DNA of 13,142 bases from Endomicrobiellum devescovinae (GTDB taxonomy: Bacteria > Elusimicrobiota > Endomicrobiia > Endomicrobiales > Endomicrobiaceae): NCBI GenBank assembly GCA_031255495.1, contig JAIRSK010000070.1, forward strand, positions 1 to 13,142. Reading direction: 5' to 3'. The notes beneath the pieces were generated by a model that was not told the DNA's origin, made no database searches, and saw only the letters and a program-made list of their open reading frames with translations. Numbering within the stretch: position 1 is the first letter of the stretch; each line of letters begins with the position of its first letter. The translations under genes were made by a program, and so were the position numbers. Shown piece by piece: positions 8,703 to 13,142 of the stretch.

Positions 8703-9272
8703 ATGAAATTAGTTAAGTATTTATTTTTATGTTTTTTAATTCTGACTAGCTTATCAACTTATACGACGGCGAAACAATCACCGAAAACAGAAATAGTAAA
8801 AAGCTCGTCTTGGGAAAAAGCTATTAAAAGTATAACCTCTCGCGTATTGCAGTCTAATTCGCAAAAGAACATAATATGCATTACCGACGACGACGGCATT
8901 CTTTTGGACAGCCAATTAAAAGCTATACCTAAGAGCTATAACCTTTTTTATTTTATGAAATATAGAAAAATTCCTATTTTTTGTTTAGCTACAATCGCAA
9001 CGGCTGAAAAACTTAAAGAAGAAGGGTTTAGGTTTAATACCATTTCTGCTTCTGTGGAGGACAACTCAAAATTTTCAATAACTGACGGAGTTATTCGCGG
9101 ACAGATTAATGATAACAAAATACCAGGATTAGTCTTGTTTTTGGAAAAAACTAATTTTACTCCTGACCAAATTATTTTTATAGATGACTCTTATAAAAAT
9201 ATTGAAGATATGATTGATTTTTGCAAAAATAGTGGAATTGATTGTTTTGCAATTAATTTAGTTTTAAAATAA
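8703..9272 (+). CDS. secreted HAD-superfamily protein, DUF2608-like, compact
   Basis: A 189-residue protein with a signal peptide (MKLVKYLFLCFLILTSLSTY, about 1-23) and a HAD-type fold. Motif I appears as TDDDGIL (61-67), giving Asp62 and Asp64; a threonine-rich strand LATIAT (95-100) stands where the motif II Ser/Thr belongs; Lys139 may be motif III; IIFIDDS (157-163) is the acidic motif IV. The motif IV surroundings (IFIDDSYKNIEDM) are what suggests DUF2608. Only about 20-25 residues separate motif I from the LATIAT strand, much less than I expect for DUF2608, so the cap is small or part has been lost. HAD proteins mostly act as phosphatases, here probably outside the cytoplasm. It is divergent from thrC with its own promoter candidate and is the only plus-strand gene that looks intact. 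Substrate unknown. Confidence 0.65.
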   Translation: MKLVKYLFLCFLILTSLSTYTTAKQSPKTEIVKSSSWEKAIKSITSRVLQSNSQKNIICITDDDGILLDSQLKAIPKSYNLFYFMKYRKIPIFCLATIATAEKLKEEGFRFNTISASVEDNSKFSITDGVIRGQINDNKIPGLVLFLEKTNFTPDQIIFIDDSYKNIEDMIDFCKNSGIDCFAINLVLK

Positions 9273-9284
9273 AAAAACGACTAG

Positions 9285-9420
9285 CTGACAAATATTAGTG
9301 AGTGATAGTATTTTAAAAGGTTTTTACAATTATTTTGCATTTAACCCTTTTGAACTGTTTAGGATAGAATAAAATACAGAAATATACCCTACATACTGCA
9401 TTTTAGTTAATATTTGTCAG
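9285..9420. repeat. 136-bp stretch bounded by 13-bp perfect inverted repeats
   Basis: CTGACAAATATTA (9285-9297) and its exact reverse complement TAATATTTGTCAG (9408-9420) enclose 110 bases without a coding frame. The ends could be those of a small non-autonomous element or MITE remnant. No clear target duplication is visible (flanks GACTAG and AAGCAT), so mobility is only a guess. It sits 12 bases after the DUF2608-like gene. Confidence 0.45.
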
Positions 9421-9461
9421 AAGCATACAAATTTCTTCTTGTAATACCGATAAGATAGTAG

Positions 9462-9907
9462 GGTAAAAAATATTTATTTGAAGGACTTTACGCTTTTGTC
9501 GGCACAATCCGCAAACAAAATATATCAAAAGGTAGATTTAGGTTTGCGAGCTGTTTGTATTTGAAAGAAAGTCTTGAAAAAATTGAGCAAATGCTAGAAA
9601 CTAACTTTGAAGAAATTATTGAAAAGTATGTTGAACTGAACATCGCTCACGCTTTTATAGATGGAAGTGGCAGAATTTGGCTGGATTTGCTATTAAAAAA
9701 GTTTGTATTGATTGGCAAAGGTTGATAAAATTGCTTATTTGCAGGCAATGGAACGAAGCCCGATAAACGATTTAGAGATTAGAACTCTTTTTGAAAGAGG
9801 CTTTAACTGATAAAATTGACGGACGTGAGCTATTTATCAAAGGTATTGAGCAATCATATTATTATGAAGAAGACGAAAACCATAAAGAGAATATAATTAA
9901 AACCTGA
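9462..9907 (+). pseudogene. Fic-family AMP-transferase remnant, truncated and frameshifted
   Basis: Three frames join into the C-terminal half of a Fic protein. Frame one (to about 9704) gives KYLFEGLYAFVGTIRKQNIS, then EEIIEKYVELNIAHAFIDGSGR-IWLDLLLKK. A second frame gives CIDWQR, the next VDKIAYLQAMERSPINDLEI, and the last ALTDKIDGRELFIKGIEQSY ending at TGA 9905-9907. The shifts fall near 9702-9706, 9720 and 9796-9800. The Fic motif HxFx(D/E)GNGRxxR reads HAFIDGSGR: Asn is Ser, and about three residues with the second Arg are missing. The 5' part is absent; stops precede KYLF. Intact Fic proteins transfer AMP to target proteins, often as toxins or effectors; this copy cannot. Confidence 0.8.
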
Positions 9908-10177
9908 GTTTAAATGCTATAAAAACATACCAGAGTTCTTTTGTCTGTAAATTCATAATACTAAAAAAGCTTTAATCTTAACAATCTACTTCAACTTTGT
10001 TTCCTTAATATCTCTTTTTCCAAAATCTTCCTCCGACGACAACCCGGACTTTTTACTCTTCCCAATAAACTTAAGTATCAAAATTTGCAAATTTTTCACA
10101 ATAAAATAGATAATCTTTATTTATTAAGTTATATCATATGCATAGAATAAAATATTGCTGGTAATGGGATACTTGCA
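9908..10177. other. intergenic region with a repeat copy, no gene
   Basis: Between the Fic remnant and the GT8 remnant lie 270 AT-rich bases. The only structure seen is the 70-bp repeat at 9973-10042 and a TAGAAT box at 10143-10148 without a good -35. Confidence 0.5.
9973..10042 (-). repeat. 70-bp dispersed repeat, copy A
   Basis: Matches 13026-13095 without gaps at 64 of 70 positions, same orientation. On the minus strand both copies encode a common protein end: here SSEEDFGKRDIKETKLK followed by TAG. Only this tail is present, so it is the 3' end of a lost gene or a repeat that happens to read so. I do not recognise the protein. Confidence 0.7.
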
Positions 10178-10536
10178 ATGAAAAAGGTAATAGGGACGTT
10201 GTTATGTATTTGCTTGTTAGCTTGTTTTTCTTTTGCTGAAAAAATTAATGTTTTATTATGTTTTTCAGAAAATTATACTATTCAATCAGAAGTATTAATT
10301 ACATCTATTCTTTCTTCTAAATCTCCAAATGCACATTTCAATATTTACTGCTTTAGTCCAGATTCTAACCTAAATACGTATCACTCGTTAAAGAAAATAG
10401 TTGTTTCCATAGATAATAAATCCAAAATATCTTTCTATAAAACATCCTTGTTTAAAGATGTGAAAAGTATAGGAGCATCTTGAAGGCTAAGGCTTCTTTT
10501 ACCTAATTTCTAAATAGCGTCAATAAAGTTATATAT
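10178..10536 (+). pseudogene. GT8-family glycosyltransferase remnant with a signal peptide
   Basis: The first 101 codons give a signal-like N-terminus (MKKVIGTLLCICLLACFSFA) followed by the start of a GT8 glycosyltransferase: INVLLCFSENYTIQSEVLIT, then SILSSKSPNAHFNIYCFS, the usual nucleotide-sugar fold opening. A TGA at 10481-10483 interrupts it, but homology continues in the same frame as RLRLLLPNF (10484-10510) and then, after a one-base shift, as LNSVNKVIY to 10536. This is the typical GT8 run-up to the DxD metal motif; the sequence is lost exactly there. GT8 enzymes transfer hexoses, for example to lipopolysaccharide, normally in the cytoplasm, so the signal peptide is odd. The ribosome site is weak. 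Three lesions make it non-functional. Confidence 0.7.
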
Positions 10537-10600
10537 TAGGAATAATAATATATTGTTTTATTTCTTGAAAAAAATTTAATCTAATAATAAGAGGTGTATA

Positions 10601-10654
10601 TGAAAAAAAGATTTTAATAAGATTGTATTAAAGAAAGAAGTTAGTTGCGAATAG
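10601..10654 (+). pseudogene. possible gene-start remnant at a seven-A run
   Basis: AAGAGGTGTAT precedes ATG 10601, which opens a five-codon frame (MKKRF, stop). Removing one A from the run of seven As would extend it to MKKDFNKIVLKKEVSCE. It could be a gene remnant or a leader for cstA; nothing decides between them. Confidence 0.2.
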
Positions 10655-10684
10655 GAAATTAAAAATTCAAAAGAGAGCAATTTT

Positions 10685-12553
10685 ATGAACGCATTAACAT
10701 TGATATTTGCCAGTCTTTGTATTTTTGCTATAGGGTATCGGTTTTATGGTATTTTTTTATCTAGGAAACTTTTGCATATTAATTCTGGACGAATTACGCC
10801 TGCTCATAAATATTACGACGGACGCGACTATGTGCCTACAAACAAGAACGTTCTTTTTGGACATCATTTTGCGGCAATTGCAGCGGCGGGACATTTGGCA
10901 TGTCCTGTGTTAGCTGCTCAATTTGGATTTTTGCCCGGCGCTTTATGGATACTTATAGGCTGTGTGCTTGGGCGGCGCTGTTCATGATTTGGTCGTGCTT
11001 TTTGCCTCGTTACGCCATAAAGGGCAGAGTCTGGCTGCGATTGCGACAAAAGAACTTAAACGGAACTATTGGAATGGTAGCCGCATTTGCAATTTTATTT
11101 ATTTTAGTTATGACTCTTTCTGGGCTTTCACTAGTTTGCGTTGGAGCAATGAACAACGCACCATGGTCTCTTTTTGTTGTTTGTTCTACTATTCCTATAG
11201 CCATACTCATGGGAATAATTATGAAGTATTGTCAAAAGTCAGGAATTGTTATTGCAAGCATTTTGGGATGCGTATTGTTGATGTTTGCAATTTTATTAGG
11301 GAAAAACGCCGTTGGCGTTGCGTCGCTACAAGCTTTGTTTACATGGAATGCAAAACCGCTTTCTATCGCAATTGCCGTGTATGGGTTTTTTGCATCGGTG
11401 CTCCCAGTGTGGTTCCTACTTGTTCCAAGGGACTACTTATCCTCCTATTTAAAAATAGGAACGATTGTTTCTTTAGCTTTAGGAATAATTTTTATTCATC
11501 CTGTGATACAAATGCCAGCATTTACTAGCTTTATTAAAGGAGGAGGACCAATTATTGGCGGTTCCTGTGATCCCGTTCATTTTTATAATTATAGCTTGTG
11601 GAGCTATTTCTGGGTTTCACGCAATAATTGGAACAGGAACTACTCCCAAAATGCTAAATAATGAAAATGACCTTCTCTTTGTAGGATATGGGGCGATGCT
11701 TGTTGAAGGGTTTGTAGCCATAATGGCTTTAATAGCGGCGGTTACTCTTGCGCCGGGAGACTACTTTGCGATAAATACACCAAAGTCAGCTTATGACGCT
11801 TTCCTCGCGGCAAATCCCGGATTAGCCGTTAAGGATCTCGCATTTTTTAGTGAGAAGATAGGAATAGATCTTGCGGGAAGAACTGGAGGAGCAGTGTCTC
11901 TTGCCGTCGGCATGGCGAATATATTTAGCAAAATTCCCTCTATGGATAAGTTAATGGCATATTGGTACAATTTTGCCGTTATGTTTGAAGCTGTATTTAT
12001 TCTTACAGCTATTGACGCTGGCACAAGAGTTGGAAGATTTTTCTTACAAGAATTGCTTGGTCGTGCGATTCCATACTTTAAAGATCAAAAGAGAAAAGAG
12101 GGAGTTTTAATAGCCGGGTTGCTGTTTACTCTTTCATGGGGTTATTTAGTCTATACTGGGGATATTGGTAGCATTTGGCCACTATTTGGAATAAGCAATC
12201 AACTTCTTGCGTCTTGCGCTCTTATTGTATGCACTACAATGTTTATTAGAATGAATAGAGGTAAGCTTGCCTTGCTCACGGCAATACCGGGAATTTTTAT
12301 GGCTGCCGTCACATTGTGGGCTGGATACATTCAAGTATTTGGAATGCAATTATCTAGTGGAATATTTTTAAAAGGATATTTCCACAAAAACCAATTTCTT
12401 TTAGGAATTTTAGCTATAATAGTGATGATTTTTATGATAATTGTATTTGTTAGCTCTTTCAAAAAATGGTACGAATTAGCCAAAATTAAGTCTCTAACCA
12501 CAGATAAATATGGTGAACTTGTAAAAGCGGTAGTTGAAGAACAGACTAATTAA
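10685..12553 (+). pseudogene. cstA: CstA-family transporter gene with three single-base insertions
   Basis: Carbon-starvation protein CstA/BtsT family: a many-spanning inner-membrane importer of peptides or pyruvate. Correcting three shifts gives about 621 residues, near full length. Recognisable blocks are FGHHFAAIAAAG, PVLAAQFGFLPGALWILIG, GGAVHDLVVLFASLRHKGQS, LPVWFLLVPRDYLSSYLKIG, IACGAISGFHAIIGTGTTPK, FILTAIDAGTRVGR and WPLFGISNQ. Each lesion is a +1 insertion in a short run: a G at 10970-10972, an A at 11058-11060 and a T at 11562-11563. In addition the usual GPLVGP reads GHLACP (near residues 69-74), which argues for real decay. A modest AGAG-type ribosome site precedes the ATG. No clear promoter was found between the GT8 remnant and this gene. 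Confidence 0.88.
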
Positions 12554-12640
12554 CTTTGCATAGAGTATAAGATTTGTAGTGTTATAGTAAAAATCTTAAA
12601 ATCTATAAGAAATGATTTGGACTTGAAGAAAGATGAAAGA

Positions 12641-12679
12641 TCTCCTCTGAGTTTATTAGAATGGTAAACTCAGAGGAGA
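12641..12679. terminator. 15-bp perfect hairpin, possible terminator
   Basis: TCTCCTCTGAGTTTA (12641-12655) pairs perfectly with TAAACTCAGAGGAGA (12665-12679) around a nine-base loop, 87 bases after the cstA stop. On the plus strand no T-run follows; on the minus strand the stem is followed by the pyrimidine-rich TCTTTCATCTTTCTTC. It is therefore a non-standard terminator, or a minus-strand one, or another structured element. Confidence 0.45.
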
Positions 12680-12702
12680 GTTCAGATAAAAAAATTGTAT
12701 AT

Positions 12703-12864
12703 TCAAAAGTAATGTAAGCAAATCTCAAAAAATTTGTTCCTCTTTTTCCTTACTATTCCCTCACTTCCTTCCCTTCTTACAATTCCTCTTTTTAATTTTT
12801 TAAATGACAAAGTATTACGTTCCTTTGACAAAATAGTAAATATGAGTATGTTAATTTTTATCAT
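12703..12864 (-). other. doubtful 53-codon basic small frame
   Basis: An ATG-to-TGA frame on the minus strand begins MIKINILIFTILSKERNTLS and continues into a Lys/Arg-rich part containing GIVRREGSEGIVRKKRNK, with GIVR twice. No ribosome site precedes it and the basic part is simply the complement of the pyrimidine tract. It may be chance or the tail of a lost gene. Confidence 0.15.
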
Positions 12865-12957
12865 AACGTTAAATATATTAATTTAAATGTACTTCTAAAC
12901 AATAACTAAAAATCTTTTACTGTTTATAGAGGAAAATAAAATTATAAGTCAAAAAAG

Positions 12958-13025
12958 AAGGAGGTGAAAAAAGTAATCTGCATTGTTATATCAGCAGTTT
13001 TTGCGTTTACTGTATTTACCGCTCC
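12958..13025 (+). pseudogene. 5' fragment of a secreted-protein gene, start codon damaged
   Basis: AAGGAGGTGA (12958-12967), a full match to the anti-Shine-Dalgarno sequence, runs directly into TGAAAAAAGTAATCTGC, giving VKKVICIVISAVFAFTVFTA, a typical signal peptide. No ATG lies at a workable distance; the TG of GGTG may be what is left of an ATG after loss of the spacer. After the signal peptide (to about 13023) the sequence enters repeat copy B, where the plus frame runs on to TAA at 13099-13101 without recognisable meaning. The mature protein is gone. Confidence 0.5.
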
Positions 13026-13095
13026 TAATCTTAACAACCTACTTCAACTTTGTTACCTTAGTATCTCTTTTTCCAAAATCTTTCTCAGAAGACAA
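13026..13095 (-). repeat. 70-bp dispersed repeat, copy B
   Basis: Partner of 9973-10042 (64 of 70 identical). On the minus strand it reads SSEKDFGKRDTKVTKLK and TAG, differing from copy A at three amino acids, with synonymous changes in the two Ser codons. The upstream minus-strand frame soon meets a stop (TAA near 13110), so only a tail is present here too. Confidence 0.7.
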
Positions 13096-13142
13096 GTCTA
13101 AATTTTCTTATTCAAAAAACGTCATTTTTAGGATATTTTTAT

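Larger units (their letters stand above)
12554..12957. other. intergenic region after cstA
   Basis: About 400 bases that hold a strong hairpin, a long pyrimidine-rich tract (about 12737-12796) and a doubtful small minus-strand frame. No RNA gene was recognised. Confidence 0.6.

Noticed and set aside
9385..9465. Inverted pair TACCCTAC / GTAGGGTA (9385-9392, 9458-9465)
   Set aside because: Only eight bases, no wider symmetry, probably chance.
10900..11661. Three separate membrane proteins in the cstA region
   Set aside because: The segments are successive parts of one CstA chain in different frames; the overlapping frame ends read as nonsense.
10685..12553. Programmed ribosomal frameshifting in cstA
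   Set aside because: Three separate shifts without slippery heptamers or stimulatory structures, plus core missense changes, fit decay or errors better.
12737..12796. Pyrimidine tract as a CRISPR-like or tandem repeat
   Set aside because: No regular unit or spacer structure; only biased composition.

Overview
This is an AT-rich bacterial window with two contrasting halves. On the minus strand, from about 8370 down to 15, eight genes lie head to tail with gaps of at most 56 bases: thrC, cinA, an outer-membrane protein gene (interrupted by one stop), lepA, lepB, an nfeD-family gene, an SPFH/stomatin gene and hemW. On the plus strand, from about 8660 to the end, genes are sparse and mostly decayed. 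A Gram-negative-type envelope protein, low G+C, housekeeping genes in good order and many freshly broken accessory genes suggest a host-restricted bacterium in genome reduction. The mix recalls the Elusimicrobiota (Endomicrobium-type insect-gut symbionts), but that assignment is an impression from gene style and was not tested by a search.

The minus-strand block looks like one transcription unit. A TTGCTT-17-TAAAAT promoter candidate lies just upstream of thrC. The block combines threonine synthase, the CinA competence/damage protein, ribosomal back-translocase LepA, signal peptidase I, the SPFH-NfeD membrane-microdomain pair and the heme chaperone HemW. lepB and nfeD overlap by ATGA, and cinA takes its ribosome binding site from the last codons of thrC. 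The centre (lepA-lepB-nfeD-SPFH) fits a theme of protein synthesis, export and membrane quality control.

The divergent region 8371-8702 carries promoter candidates for both strands. The plus-strand half then holds, in order: a compact, intact secreted HAD-family (DUF2608-like) gene; a 136-bp stretch bounded by 13-bp inverted repeats; a frameshifted, 5'-truncated Fic gene; a 70-bp repeat copy; a nonsense/frameshift/truncated GT8 glycosyltransferase with a signal peptide; a full-length cstA carrying three single-base insertions; a 15-bp-stem hairpin; and a signal-peptide gene start fused to the second repeat copy. I see no tRNA, rRNA, CRISPR array or intact transposase.

Nothing here reads as a complete new defence or biosynthetic system. 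The window's interest lies in its snapshot of gene decay: an amber-interrupted operon gene, a three-insertion cstA, lost Fic and GT8 effector-like genes, and a repeat pair flanking the decayed zone.
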